The translations under genes and the position numbers were made by a program. Of a stretch of 64,000 bases of DNA, positions 23,733-32,328 are shown piece after piece; the first letter of the stretch is position 1; each line of letters starts with the position of its first letter. A model generated the notes under the pieces. It was not told where the DNA came from. It made no database searches and was given only the letters and a program-made list of their open reading frames with translations. This stretch comes from Alphaproteobacteria bacterium (GTDB taxonomy: Bacteria > Pseudomonadota > Alphaproteobacteria > CACIAM-22H2), in NCBI GenBank assembly GCA_017308135.1, contig JAFKFM010000008.1, positions 620,001 through 684,000 on the forward strand, written 5' to 3'.

Positions 23733-25348
23733 TGGCGGACGTTTTCCACGAAGCCGACTTCGTCGTCGTCGGCGCAGGTTCGGCCGGTTCGCTGCTTGCG
23801 GCACGCTTGGCGTCGGACGGCAAACATAAAGTCGCCGTGATCGAAGCCGGACCGCCCGGCCGCGATCCGCTATTGTCCGTGCCCTTGCTGACCGGCTGGT
23901 TCCTGCGCGGCACCAAATATACGTGGCAGTTCGAGACCGAACCGCAGACGCATCTTGGCGGGCGGCGCCTCAAATGGCCGCGCGGCAAGCTCGTCGGCGG
24001 CTCGGGCGCCATCAACGGCATGGTGTGGGTGCGCGGCCTGCCCTCCGACTACGAACATTGGGCGCAAACCGGTTTGCGCGATTGGTCGTGGGAAAAGGTC
24101 GAGCCCGTCTATCAAGCTTTGGAGAACGAGCCGAGCGGCGACGGGCGCAAGACGTTGGGCATCGAGCAACCCGATTGGTGGACGCCGCTTTACGACGCCT
24201 ATCTTTCGGCTGCCGAGAGTGCCGGTTATGGCCGCACCGACGATTTCAACGGCCCCAACCCGTCGGGCGCCGGGCGCTATCGTTTCAATATTCGCGGCGG
24301 GCGGCGCGCCAGCACGGCGCGCGCCTATCTGCGCCCCGCTTTGGCGAACGGCACGTTGCGTTTGATCGCCGATGCGGAAGTCGTGCGCCTGACCTTCGAA
24401 GGTACGCGCTGCACGGGCCTGATCCTGCGCCAAGGCGGCGTCGAGCGGGTCGTCAAAGCGCGCCGCGAGGTGATCGTCTGTGCGGGCACGGTCGGCTCGC
24501 CGCATTTGCTGCTGCGCTCGGGCATTGGTCCGGCGGTCGAACTCTCGGCGCTGGGCGTGCCCGTCGTCGCCGATCGCGCGCAGATCGGCGCCAATCTGCA
24601 GGACCATCTACTGATCCGCGTCGAGCATGCGGCGCTGAAGCCCGGTGGGCTCAACGAACTTCTGCGCGCCGATCGCGCGGCCTTCGCCCTGCTGCGCGCG
24701 CTGATACAGGGCAAAGGCCCGGCGGCGTGTTTCCCGCTGCTGGTCGGCGGCTATTTCAAGTCGGAGCCCGGCCTGGCCGAGCCCGATCTGCAAAGCCATT
24801 TCATGCCCGCACTCACCAGCGCTACGATCCGCGTCAATCCGTTCCGCGATCCGCCGGGGGCGCGCGCCGAGAACGGCTTCTTCGCCAATATCTGCCAGAT
24901 GCGGCCGGAAAGCCGGGGCCGCATTTCGCTGGCCAGCGCCGATCCGTTAGCGGCCCCGCGCATCGATCCCAATTACCTCTCGGCCCCGCGCGACAAGCGC
25001 GTGTTGACCGCGGGCGTCAAAATCCTGCGCGGCCTGTTCGCTCAGCCGGCTTTCGATGGCTGGCGCGGCGGCGAGCTGATGCCCGGCCCCGACGTGCGCA
25101 GCGACGCCGAAATCCTCGACTGGATCGCGCAGAAAGCCGATACGGTTTTCCACCCCGTCGGCACCTGCCGCATGGGGGCGGACGACGCCTCCGTCGTCGA
25201 CGGGCGATTGACGGTGCGTGGCGTTCAGGGTTTGCGCGTCTCCGACGCGTCGGTCATGCCCGCCATCACCTCGGCGAACACCAACGCGCCGACGATCATG
25301 ATCGCCGAGCGCACCGCGCGTTTCGCGCTGGACGACGCGCGGACCTAG
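23732..25348 (+). CDS. GMC-family FAD oxidoreductase (choline dehydrogenase-like)
   Basis: A 538-residue glucose-methanol-choline oxidoreductase. The FAD fold is DFVVVGAGSAGSLLAARLA, the first GMC signature is RGKLVGGSGAINGMVWVRG, and the C-terminal active-site block is FHPVGTCRMGADD with the final ITSANTNAPTIMIAERTA. Such enzymes oxidise primary alcohols to aldehydes. The ATG at 23732 overlaps the previous stop (TGATG). It is the last gene of the seven-gene plus-strand operon that starts with the methyltransferase. Confidence 0.93.
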   Translation: MADVFHEADFVVVGAGSAGSLLAARLASDGKHKVAVIEAGPPGRDPLLSVPLLTGWFLRGTKYTWQFETEPQTHLGGRRLKWPRGKLVGGSGAINGMVWVRGLPSDYEHWAQTGLRDWSWEKVEPVYQALENEPSGDGRKTLGIEQPDWWTPLYDAYLSAAESAGYGRTDDFNGPNPSGAGRYRFNIRGGRRASTARAYLRPALANGTLRLIADAEVVRLTFEGTRCTGLILRQGGVERVVKARREVIVCAGTVGSPHLLLRSGIGPAVELSALGVPVVADRAQIGANLQDHLLIRVEHAALKPGGLNELLRADRAAFALLRALIQGKGPAACFPLLVGGYFKSEPGLAEPDLQSHFMPALTSATIRVNPFRDPPGARAENGFFANICQMRPESRGRISLASADPLAAPRIDPNYLSAPRDKRVLTAGVKILRGLFAQPAFDGWRGGELMPGPDVRSDAEILDWIAQKADTVFHPVGTCRMGADDASVVDGRLTVRGVQGLRVSDASVMPAITSANTNAPTIMIAERTARFALDDART

Positions 25349-25361
25349 CGCGGGCCCGTCG

Positions 25362-26402
25362 TCAGGCGACCCGGACCGAAGCGCGCAGGATCAAATCGAA
25401 CGGCATGATCGTGCGCGACGGCGCGCCGCGCTTGCCCTCGATCAAATCGATCAGCGTCGCCGCCAGAAATTCGCCGCTCTTGCGAATGGGCGTATAGGTC
25501 GCTGTCAGCGGCGGATTCAGTTCCAGCGCCGTCAGACCGCGAACGCCGTCGTCGTGTGCGACGACCGAGATATCCTTGCCCACGGCAAGCCCGCACGCCG
25601 CGATCGCGCGATAGACGCCGCGCGCCTGGAAGACCGAGCCGCAGACGAACGCGCTCGGCCGCGTTTTGCTTTGCAGATGCCGCAGGGCGGTTTCGTAACC
25701 CGTCTGCTCGGTCATCGACACGAACTCGACCGCTTCCGGCGGTGCGCTCAACCCGCGCGCGGCGAAAGCGCGGTGGAACGCCGCCGCACGCGCGGCGGCA
25801 TAGCGGAAATGCGCGAGCCCGTTCACGGCCACGATATGGCGATGACCGTAATCGAGCAGCAACCCGGTCAGGCGCTCGAAGGAATTGTCGTTGTCGGTAT
25901 CGACATAGGAGAACGGCGCGTCGACTTCCGTTCGCCCATGCACGACGTAAGGCAAGCCGAGCGAATTCAGCAACGCGATGCGCGGATCGTCGACCAGCGG
26001 CCGCGTGATGATTACGCCATCGACCGCCTTCGACGAGGCGAGTTTGCGCAAAACCGCCGCCTCGTCGTCCATGAATGGCGACAGCAGCAGCGAATAGTTC
26101 CGCTCGGTGACGGCGGTCGAGATTCCGGCGAGGACATCGACGAAATTCGTCTCGGGCAATTGCAGACGTTCGAGCGGAAAGACGAGGCCGATCGCCTCCG
26201 CCCGGCCGATCGCGAGGCTGCGCGCCCTGACATTCGGCCGATAGCCTGCGGCGTCGGCGGCCGATTGCACGCGCCGTCGCGTCGTTTCGGGGATCGCGGG
26301 ATGGTCGCGCAGCGCCCGGCTGACGGTCGATTGCGAAACGCCCAGCTGCGCCGCCAGGGATTTCAAGTCGGTCGCCGATTTACGCAAGCGCTTGCTCGAC
26401 AC
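25362..26402 (-). CDS. LacI-family transcriptional regulator
   Basis: A 346-residue LacI/GalR regulator with an N-terminal helix-turn-helix (DLKSLAAQLGVSQSTVSRAL) and hinge (GYRPNVRARSLAIG), then a periplasmic-binding-protein-like effector domain. The GTG at 26402 is chosen because it gives the usual family length; an upstream in-frame start at 26522 adds 40 atypical residues and would overlap the divergent promoter. It faces away from the ABC transporter operon that it most likely controls. Two perfect GCAAGCGCTTGC palindromes flank the start. The effector is probably a sugar or a related compound. Confidence 0.9.
   Translation of the reverse strand: MSSKRLRKSATDLKSLAAQLGVSQSTVSRALRDHPAIPETTRRRVQSAADAAGYRPNVRARSLAIGRAEAIGLVFPLERLQLPETNFVDVLAGISTAVTERNYSLLLSPFMDDEAAVLRKLASSKAVDGVIITRPLVDDPRIALLNSLGLPYVVHGRTEVDAPFSYVDTDNDNSFERLTGLLLDYGHRHIVAVNGLAHFRYAAARAAAFHRAFAARGLSAPPEAVEFVSMTEQTGYETALRHLQSKTRPSAFVCGSVFQARGVYRAIAACGLAVGKDISVVAHDDGVRGLTALELNPPLTATYTPIRKSGEFLAATLIDLIEGKRGAPSRTIMPFDLILRASVRVA
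26384..26395. promoter_or_regulatory. LacI-type operator-like palindrome near the regulator's start
   Basis: The perfect 12-bp palindrome GCAAGCGCTTGC is identical to the one at 26538-26549. It lies in the first codons of the regulator gene, where it encodes part of Ser-Lys-Arg-Leu-Arg. The two centres are 154 bases apart, about 15 helical turns, which would allow looping and autorepression. The codons AAG-CGC-TTG make the core easy to obtain by chance in this genome, so confidence is moderate. Confidence 0.45.
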
Positions 26403-26511
26403 GATGTTTTTCGCTTTCCGCCGCCGGTTCGTATTATTGCCGCCGGAATGCCGATAATATCGATATCCGACAGAATTCGACGTCGATGAGGTTAGCGTAT
26501 CTCGATCGGGA

Positions 26512-26541
26512 TTGACAACCAATCCGAGTCATTTTATGCAA
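26512..26541 (+). promoter_or_regulatory. Promoter of the LacI-controlled ABC operon
   Basis: TTGACA at 26512-26517 matches the -35 consensus exactly. A TATGCA-like -10 starts 17-18 bases further on and runs into the operator palindrome at 26538-26549. The first gene begins at 26601. The layout fits repression by steric block. Confidence 0.6.
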
Positions 26542-26549
26542 GCGCTTGC
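26538..26549. promoter_or_regulatory. LacI-family operator
   Basis: GCAAGCGCTTGC is a perfect 12-bp palindrome with the central CG typical of LacI/GalR operators. It overlaps the likely -10 of the plus-strand ABC operon and lies between the divergent regulator and its presumed target. Position and sequence together make it a strong operator candidate. Confidence 0.75.
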
Positions 26550-26600
26550 GTAACTTTCCCCAAAACGCTCGCAGAGGCGTAGACCCACAGGAGGATGCCC

Positions 26601-27881
26601 ATGACCTTCTTGCCGAATTTCCGGAACCTCGTCCGCGCGCTCGCCGTCACGGCGACGGCGGCCGGCGCGCTTCTGGGCGGCCACAATCCGGTTGCGGCGG
26701 TCGAAATTCAGTACTGGCAGTACGTCTTCGACACCCGCGTCCAAGCGATGACCGAAGTCATCAAAACCTTCGAAGCCGAAAACCCCGGCATTACGGTCAA
26801 GCAAGTCACCTTCCCCTACGCCGATTATCAGACGCGCCTGATCGCCGCGCGCGCCGCCGGCCGCAGCCCCGAAGTGATGCAGCTCTTCTACGGCTGGCTC
26901 GATACGTTCATTTCCGGCCGCCTCGTGCAGCCGCTGTCGCCGACCGCGTTCAAGGCCGACGAAATCGAGAAGGAGTTCTTCCCCATCGTCTCGGCGATGA
27001 AGCGCGACGGCAAGTATTACGGGCTGCCCACGGCCGTTCGCTCGATGGCGCTGTTCTACAACAAGGACATGTTCGCCAAGGCCGGGCTCGATCCCGAAAA
27101 GCCGCCGCGCACGATCGAAGAACTCGTCGCCGCCGGCAAGGCGATGACGAAGCTCGACAACGCCGGCAACTTCACCCAGGTCGGCATGGCGCTCGACATC
27201 GCGCGCCAGGACCATAATTGGTGGCGCGAAATCCTCGTGCGCCAATATGGCGGCGAGTCCTATTCGGCCGACGGCAGCAAGGTCGCCTACAACACCGAGG
27301 CCGGCCGCAAATCGCTACAGTTCTATGTCGATCTGCAGAAGGTCCACAAAATCGGCCGCGAAGGCTTCATGGACGAAGGCCAAGCGGCGTTCCGTGCCGG
27401 TCTCGCCGGCATGGTGGTCGACGGCACGTTCCGCATCGCGTCCTATAAGACGATCAAGAACTTCACCTGGGGCGTGGTCGAATTGCCGACTGTGAACGGC
27501 AACAAGGCGAATTTCGGCAGCTACTTCGCCAACGCGATCAGTGCGGGCGCCACGGGCGAGAAGCTCGCGGCGGCGGAGAAGTTCCTGGCCTTCGCGTCGT
27601 CGCCCAAGGCGATGGCGATCTGGCTGGAGAAGGTCGGCGAGTTGCCCGCGCGCCGTGCGGTCGCGTTGACCGACGCGAACGTCAACGACCCGATCTACGG
27701 GCCGTTCATCCGCGCGCTGGATTATTCGTCCACGCCGCCGATGACCGACGAACTCGCCCAGCGCCAGGTGTCGATCGATCTGATCAACACGGTCCTGCTG
27801 AAGGACACGCCGATCGCCGACGCGCTGAAGGTCGCGGCCGAACGCGAACAGGCCGTGCTCGACAAGGCGAAGGCCAAGTAA
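26601..27881 (+). CDS. ABC transporter substrate-binding protein, sugar type (family 1)
   Basis: A 426-residue periplasmic binding protein of the maltose/glycerol-phosphate type. It has a signal peptide ending near NPVAA and family stretches such as VEIQYWQYVFD, GLPTAVRSMALFYNKDMF and KVGELPARRAV. The ATG at 26601 is used because the AGGAGG ends six bases before it; the ATG at 26595 touches the ribosome site and cannot be the start. It is the first gene of the LacI-controlled operon and supplies the two MalF/MalG-type permeases that follow. The ligand is unknown, possibly not a simple sugar given the lyase in the operon. Confidence 0.92.
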   Translation: MTFLPNFRNLVRALAVTATAAGALLGGHNPVAAVEIQYWQYVFDTRVQAMTEVIKTFEAENPGITVKQVTFPYADYQTRLIAARAAGRSPEVMQLFYGWLDTFISGRLVQPLSPTAFKADEIEKEFFPIVSAMKRDGKYYGLPTAVRSMALFYNKDMFAKAGLDPEKPPRTIEELVAAGKAMTKLDNAGNFTQVGMALDIARQDHNWWREILVRQYGGESYSADGSKVAYNTEAGRKSLQFYVDLQKVHKIGREGFMDEGQAAFRAGLAGMVVDGTFRIASYKTIKNFTWGVVELPTVNGNKANFGSYFANAISAGATGEKLAAAEKFLAFASSPKAMAIWLEKVGELPARRAVALTDANVNDPIYGPFIRALDYSSTPPMTDELAQRQVSIDLINTVLLKDTPIADALKVAAEREQAVLDKAKAK

Positions 27882-27908
27882 CGCAGCACATCGCGGCGGA
27901 AACGAGCT

Positions 27909-28841
27909 ATGGCCCACACGAATATGACCGGACCGAGCGGCGTCTTCGGACGCCTATGGGGGCGCTTGTCCCTCTCCTCCCGGCAAGTCGTGTGGGCCTG
28001 GACGTTCCTGGCGCTGCCGCTCGTCTTCTTCACGGTCGTGCGCTTCTATCCCACGATCGACTCGTTCTTCCTGTCGGTCACCGATTGGGATCTGTTGAAC
28101 CCGGCGAAATTCGTCGGGCTCGAAAACTACCGCCGCCTGTTCGCCGATCCGGTGTTCTGGCAGGTCTTCCGCAACACCTTCGCCTATCTCATTCTCGGCA
28201 CGCCGATCTCGATCGTGCTGTCCTTCGCGATCGCCTACTACCTCGATCGCGTCGTATTCCTGCACGGCTTCATCCGCGCGCTTTATTTCCTGCCTTATCT
28301 CACGACCGCCGCCGCGATGGCCTGGGTGTGGCGCTGGTTCTACCAGCCGCCGCCGATCGGCGTGATCAATAGCACGCTCAGCGTGTTCGGCGTGCCCGCA
28401 CAACCCTTTCTGCGATCGATCGAACAGGCATTGCCCGCGATCATGACGACGTCGATCTGGGCGCATCTCGGCTTCCAGATCATCATCTTCCTCGCGGGCC
28501 TGCGCGCGATCCCGACGAGCTATTACGAAGCCGCGCGTGTGGACGGGTTGGGCGAAGGTGCGATCCTGACGCGCATCACCATTCCGTTGCTGAAACCGAC
28601 CACGGTGTTCCTGGTCGTGTTCTCGTCGATCGGCTTCCTGCGGATTTTCGACCAAGTCTACAACATGACCAGCAACGATCCCGGCGGGCCGCTCAACTCG
28701 ACCAAACCACTGGTGCTGATGATCTACCAGACCGCGTTCGGGTCCTACCAAATGGGCTACGCGGCGGCGCAGACGGTCGTGCTGTTCGTCATCCTGTTCA
28801 CGATCTCGATGGCCCAGCTCTGGATCCTGAGGAACCGTTGA
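27909..28841 (+). CDS. ABC transporter permease, MalF/UgpA type
   Basis: A 310-residue inner-membrane permease with six to seven hydrophobic helices and the ABC-importer EAA loop SYYEAARVDGLGEGAILTRI, which docks the ATPase. The N-terminal VRFYPTIDSFFLSVTDWD stretch is typical of sugar permeases of this class. It forms a heterodimer with the next gene's product, which starts two bases after its stop. Confidence 0.94.
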   Translation: MAHTNMTGPSGVFGRLWGRLSLSSRQVVWAWTFLALPLVFFTVVRFYPTIDSFFLSVTDWDLLNPAKFVGLENYRRLFADPVFWQVFRNTFAYLILGTPISIVLSFAIAYYLDRVVFLHGFIRALYFLPYLTTAAAMAWVWRWFYQPPPIGVINSTLSVFGVPAQPFLRSIEQALPAIMTTSIWAHLGFQIIIFLAGLRAIPTSYYEAARVDGLGEGAILTRITIPLLKPTTVFLVVFSSIGFLRIFDQVYNMTSNDPGGPLNSTKPLVLMIYQTAFGSYQMGYAAAQTVVLFVILFTISMAQLWILRNR

Positions 28842-28842
28842 G

Positions 28843-29703
28843 ATGACCGGCACCGTCCACGCCCTCCCCGCAACGGCGCCACGCCGGCTCGCGACGCGTC
28901 CCGGCCGCATCGTCGCTTGGACGATCCTGTTCCTGGGCGGCGTGGTGATGATGACGCCGCTGCTGTTCATGTTCTCGACGTCGCTCAAAACGGCGGGCGA
29001 CGTCTACGATCTGCGCCTGATCCCGCAAGCGCCGACCTTCGCGAACTATATTCAGGTGCTGGCCGACGGCCGCTTCGCGCGCTGGTTCTTCAACTCGATC
29101 TTCGTCGCGACGGTTGTCACGCTGTCGTGCCTGTTCTTCGACAGCCTCGTCGCCTATACGCTGGCCAAGTTCCAGTTCCGCGGCCGCCAAGTCGTATTCA
29201 TCGCGATCCTGTCGACGCTGATGATCCCGACCGAGATGCTGGTGATCCCCTGGTATCTGATGTCCAGCCAATTCGGCTGGCTCGACACCTATTGGGGCAT
29301 CATGTTTCCGGGGCTGATCACCGCATTCGGCGTGTTCCTGCTGAAGCAATTCTTCGAGACGGTGCCCAACGACTTCCTCGAAGCCGCGCGCATCGACGGC
29401 CTCAACGAATTCACGATCTGGTGGAAAGTGGCCTTGCCGCTGGTCACACCCGCCCTTTCGGCGCTGGCGATCTTCACCTTCCTCGGCAATTGGACCGCGT
29501 TCTTCTGGCCGCTGATCGTGACGACGGATCAGACGCTCTACACTCTGCCGGTCGGGCTTTCGAGCTTTGCGGTCGAACAATCGATCCAGTGGGAAATGAT
29601 CATGACGGGTGCCGCACTCGCGACCGTGCCCACGCTACTCATCTTCCTCTTCTTCCAACGCTACATCGTGCGCGGCGTAATGCTGGCCGGCGTAAAGGGC
29701 TGA
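28843..29703 (+). CDS. ABC transporter permease, MalG/UgpE type
   Basis: A 286-residue permease, partner of the preceding protein. About six membrane helices and the EAA loop NDFLEAARIDGLNEFTIWWK are visible, with a late NWTAFFWPLIVTTDQTLYTL segment typical of MalG-like proteins. The N-terminus has a short basic cytoplasmic tail. A lyase gene follows after three bases. Confidence 0.94.
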   Translation: MTGTVHALPATAPRRLATRPGRIVAWTILFLGGVVMMTPLLFMFSTSLKTAGDVYDLRLIPQAPTFANYIQVLADGRFARWFFNSIFVATVVTLSCLFFDSLVAYTLAKFQFRGRQVVFIAILSTLMIPTEMLVIPWYLMSSQFGWLDTYWGIMFPGLITAFGVFLLKQFFETVPNDFLEAARIDGLNEFTIWWKVALPLVTPALSALAIFTFLGNWTAFFWPLIVTTDQTLYTLPVGLSSFAVEQSIQWEMIMTGAALATVPTLLIFLFFQRYIVRGVMLAGVKG

Positions 29704-29706
29704 ACA

Positions 29707-31227
29707 ATGGGTATTCTGCAAGCCAACGACAAATCGATCTTCCCCGATCCCGTCTATCGTAAGACCGTGCTGAAGCCGCTGTTCGACGGCGCCAAGAGCC
29801 ATCACGCGGACGCCCTTGCCCGCATCGACCGTGCGCATCTCGTGATGCTGGTCGAGACCGGCATTCTCGACAAGCATCAAGGCAAGACGATCGCGCGCGC
29901 GTTGCAGGCGATGGCGCGCGAGATCGACCCCGCCGGCCTCAATTACGGCGGCGACGTCGAAGATTACTTCTTCTATATGGAGCGCGAGTTGAAGGCGCGC
30001 GCGGGTGCGGATATCGGCGGGCGCCTGCACACGGCGCGTTCGCGCAACGATATCGATCACACTTTCCTGAAGCTCGCGCTGAAGCCGCGCATAGACGCCC
30101 TGCTCGCGGCGTCGCGTTCGTTGCTTGCCGCGCTGATCGAGGCGGCGCATCGCGATCGCGACGTCGTCATCGTCGCCTATACGCATGGCCAGCCGGCCCA
30201 GCCCACGACGCACGGGCATTACCTGTCCGCGATCATGGAAGTGCTGATCCGCGACATGGAACGCGTGGAAGCCGCGCGCGGGATCGTCGATCTGTGCCCG
30301 CTGGGGGCCGCCGCGATCACCACGTCGGGCTTCCCGATCGACCGGCATCGCGTCGCCGCGCTGCTCGGCTTCGCCGCCCCCTTGCGCAATTCCTATTCCT
30401 GCATAGCCGCGACGGATTACTTGACGTCGGTCTATAGCGCGCTGGGGCTGATGTTCCTGCATCTCGGCCGCCCCGTTCAGGATTTCCAATTCTGGTCGAG
30501 CTTCGAAGTCGGGCAGCTCTATCTGCCCAACGCCTTCGTGCAGATCTCGTCGATCATGCCGCAGAAGCGCAACCCGGTGCCGTTCGAGCATCTGCGCCAT
30601 CTCTCGGGCCAAGCGGTCGGCCGCGCGCGCGCGGTCGTCGACGTAATGCACAACACGCCCTTCACCGACATGACCGACAGCGAGGCCGAGACCCACGAGA
30701 TGGGCTATCAGGCGTTCGACGTCGCGCATCGCGTGCTTGAGCTGCTGACTGCGACGGTCGGTGCGGGCCGGATCGATCCGGAACGCGTCGCCGATATCCT
30801 GAACCGCTCCTGCGCCACGATCACCGAACTCGCCGATTGGCTGGTGCGGACCGAGAATCTCTCGTTCCGCGAGGGCCACGAGATCGCCGCCGATGTGTCG
30901 CGCGCGATCGTCGCACGCGCGGGCGATTTAAAGCGCGACGGCTACGAGGTCTTCGCCGCCGCCTTCCGCGAACATACGGGTCGCGTCCCGCGCGCGGGCA
31001 AGGACGAATTCCAGCGCACGGTGTCGGCCGAGAATTTCGTCGCCGTCCGCGACCGCTTCGGCGGCCCCGCCCCCGCCGCGATGGATGCGGCGATCGCCGA
31101 TTATCGCTTGGCGCTGGCCGGTTTCGAATCCCGCGCCGCCGCCCATGCGGCGCGCGAGAAAGCGGCGCAAGTCGAGCTCGACCGCCGCATGGCCGAGATC
31201 GCGGAGATGTCGAATGGCGCGGATTGA
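29707..31227 (+). CDS. Argininosuccinate lyase-like enzyme (fumarate lyase superfamily)
   Basis: A 506-residue member of the fumarase/aspartase superfamily closest to argininosuccinate lyase. HTARSRNDIDHTF, AYTHGQPAQP and the loop ISSIMPQKRNPVPFEH correspond to the three conserved regions, but with changes from biosynthetic ArgH (HTGRSRNDQ, QRAQP, GSSLMPQK) and a C-terminal extension of about 40 residues. Located between transporter permeases and their ATPase gene, it is probably catabolic, cleaving an imported N-succinyl-type compound to fumarate and an amine, as EDDS lyase does. That substrate class is inferred. Its end overlaps the next gene by 14 bases. Confidence 0.85.
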   Translation: MGILQANDKSIFPDPVYRKTVLKPLFDGAKSHHADALARIDRAHLVMLVETGILDKHQGKTIARALQAMAREIDPAGLNYGGDVEDYFFYMERELKARAGADIGGRLHTARSRNDIDHTFLKLALKPRIDALLAASRSLLAALIEAAHRDRDVVIVAYTHGQPAQPTTHGHYLSAIMEVLIRDMERVEAARGIVDLCPLGAAAITTSGFPIDRHRVAALLGFAAPLRNSYSCIAATDYLTSVYSALGLMFLHLGRPVQDFQFWSSFEVGQLYLPNAFVQISSIMPQKRNPVPFEHLRHLSGQAVGRARAVVDVMHNTPFTDMTDSEAETHEMGYQAFDVAHRVLELLTATVGAGRIDPERVADILNRSCATITELADWLVRTENLSFREGHEIAADVSRAIVARAGDLKRDGYEVFAAAFREHTGRVPRAGKDEFQRTVSAENFVAVRDRFGGPAPAAMDAAIADYRLALAGFESRAAAHAAREKAAQVELDRRMAEIAEMSNGAD

Positions 31228-32305
31228 GCTCGAAAAGATCGTCAAGAACTACGGCAAAGTCGGCGTCGTCCACGGCATCGACCTTGCGATCGAGGACGGC
31301 GAATTCGTCGTGCTGGTCGGCCCGTCGGGCTGCGGCAAATCGACGACGTTGCGCATGATCGCGGGGCTGGAGGAGATCAGCGGCGGCACGCTGCGCATCG
31401 GCGGCCATGTCGTCAACGATCTGGAACCCAAGCAGCGCAATATCGCGATGGTGTTCCAGAACTACGCGATCTACCCGCATCTGACCGTCGCGCAGAATAT
31501 CGGCTTCGGCCTTTACACCGCCAAGATGTCGAAGGCGGAGAAGCAAGCACGCGTGCTGGAGACGGCGCGTGTGTTGGGCCTCGAACCCTATCTCGAGCGG
31601 CGCCCGGCGGCGTTGTCCGGCGGGCAGCGCCAGCGTGTGGCGATCGGCCGCGCGATGGTGCGCGATCCCGTCGCCTTCCTGTTCGACGAGCCGTTGTCGA
31701 ATCTCGACGCGCAGCTGCGCGGTCAGATGCGTTTGGAGATCAAGCAGCTCCACCAGCGTTTGGGCCGCACCATCGTGTTCGTGACGCACGACCAGGTCGA
31801 GGCGATGTCGCTCGCCGACCGGATCGTCGTCATGCGCGACGGCCATATCCTGCAGGTCGGCGCGCCGATGGAGCTCTACAACAATCCCGCCGATATGTTC
31901 ACCGCGCGCTTCATCGGCACGCCGGAGATGAACATGATCGACGCGGCGGTCGCCAATAACGGGCTGGATTTCGGCGCGAACAAAGCCGCCGTCGCGGTTC
32001 CGGCGAATATGAAACTGCCGAACGCCCTCGCCGCCGGACAGAAAATCGCCGTTGGCGTGCGACCGCAGGAATTGCAGATCGTGACCGACCACGCGCCGGC
32101 CGGCGCGATGGTGCTGACCGGTAAGGTGCGCGTCAGCGAGCCGCAAGGCTCCGAAACCTATGTGATGCTCGATCTGGCCGACGGCCAGGCGATCGCCCGC
32201 GCCCCGTCGAGCATTTCGTTCACGCCGGGCCAGATCGTGCGCTTCGCAGCCCCGGCCGACGGCTTGCGGATCTACGATACGCGTAGCGGCAAGCTGGTTC
32301 GTTAG
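31214..32305 (+). CDS. ABC transporter ATP-binding protein, MalK/UgpC type
   Basis: A 363-residue ATPase with Walker A GPSGCGKST, signature [15 protein letters not shown], Walker B FLFDEPLSNLDAQL and the switch histidine in FVTHDQVEAMSLADR. The C-terminal ~120 residues form the OB-type regulatory domain of MalK-like ATPases (VGVRPQELQI). The ATG at 31214 lies inside the end of the lyase gene. It energises the importer encoded by the same operon. Confidence 0.95.
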   Translation: MARIELEKIVKNYGKVGVVHGIDLAIEDGEFVVLVGPSGCGKSTTLRMIAGLEEISGGTLRIGGHVVNDLEPKQRNIAMVFQNYAIYPHLTVAQNIGFGLYTAKMSKAEKQARVLETARVLGLEPYLERRPAALSGGQRQRVAIGRAMVRDPVAFLFDEPLSNLDAQLRGQMRLEIKQLHQRLGRTIVFVTHDQVEAMSLADRIVVMRDGHILQVGAPMELYNNPADMFTARFIGTPEMNMIDAAVANNGLDFGANKAAVAVPANMKLPNALAAGQKIAVGVRPQELQIVTDHAPAGAMVLTGKVRVSEPQGSETYVMLDLADGQAIARAPSSISFTPGQIVRFAAPADGLRIYDTRSGKLVR

Positions 32306-32328
32306 CCGCCGCGCGCGGCAGGCGCCGA

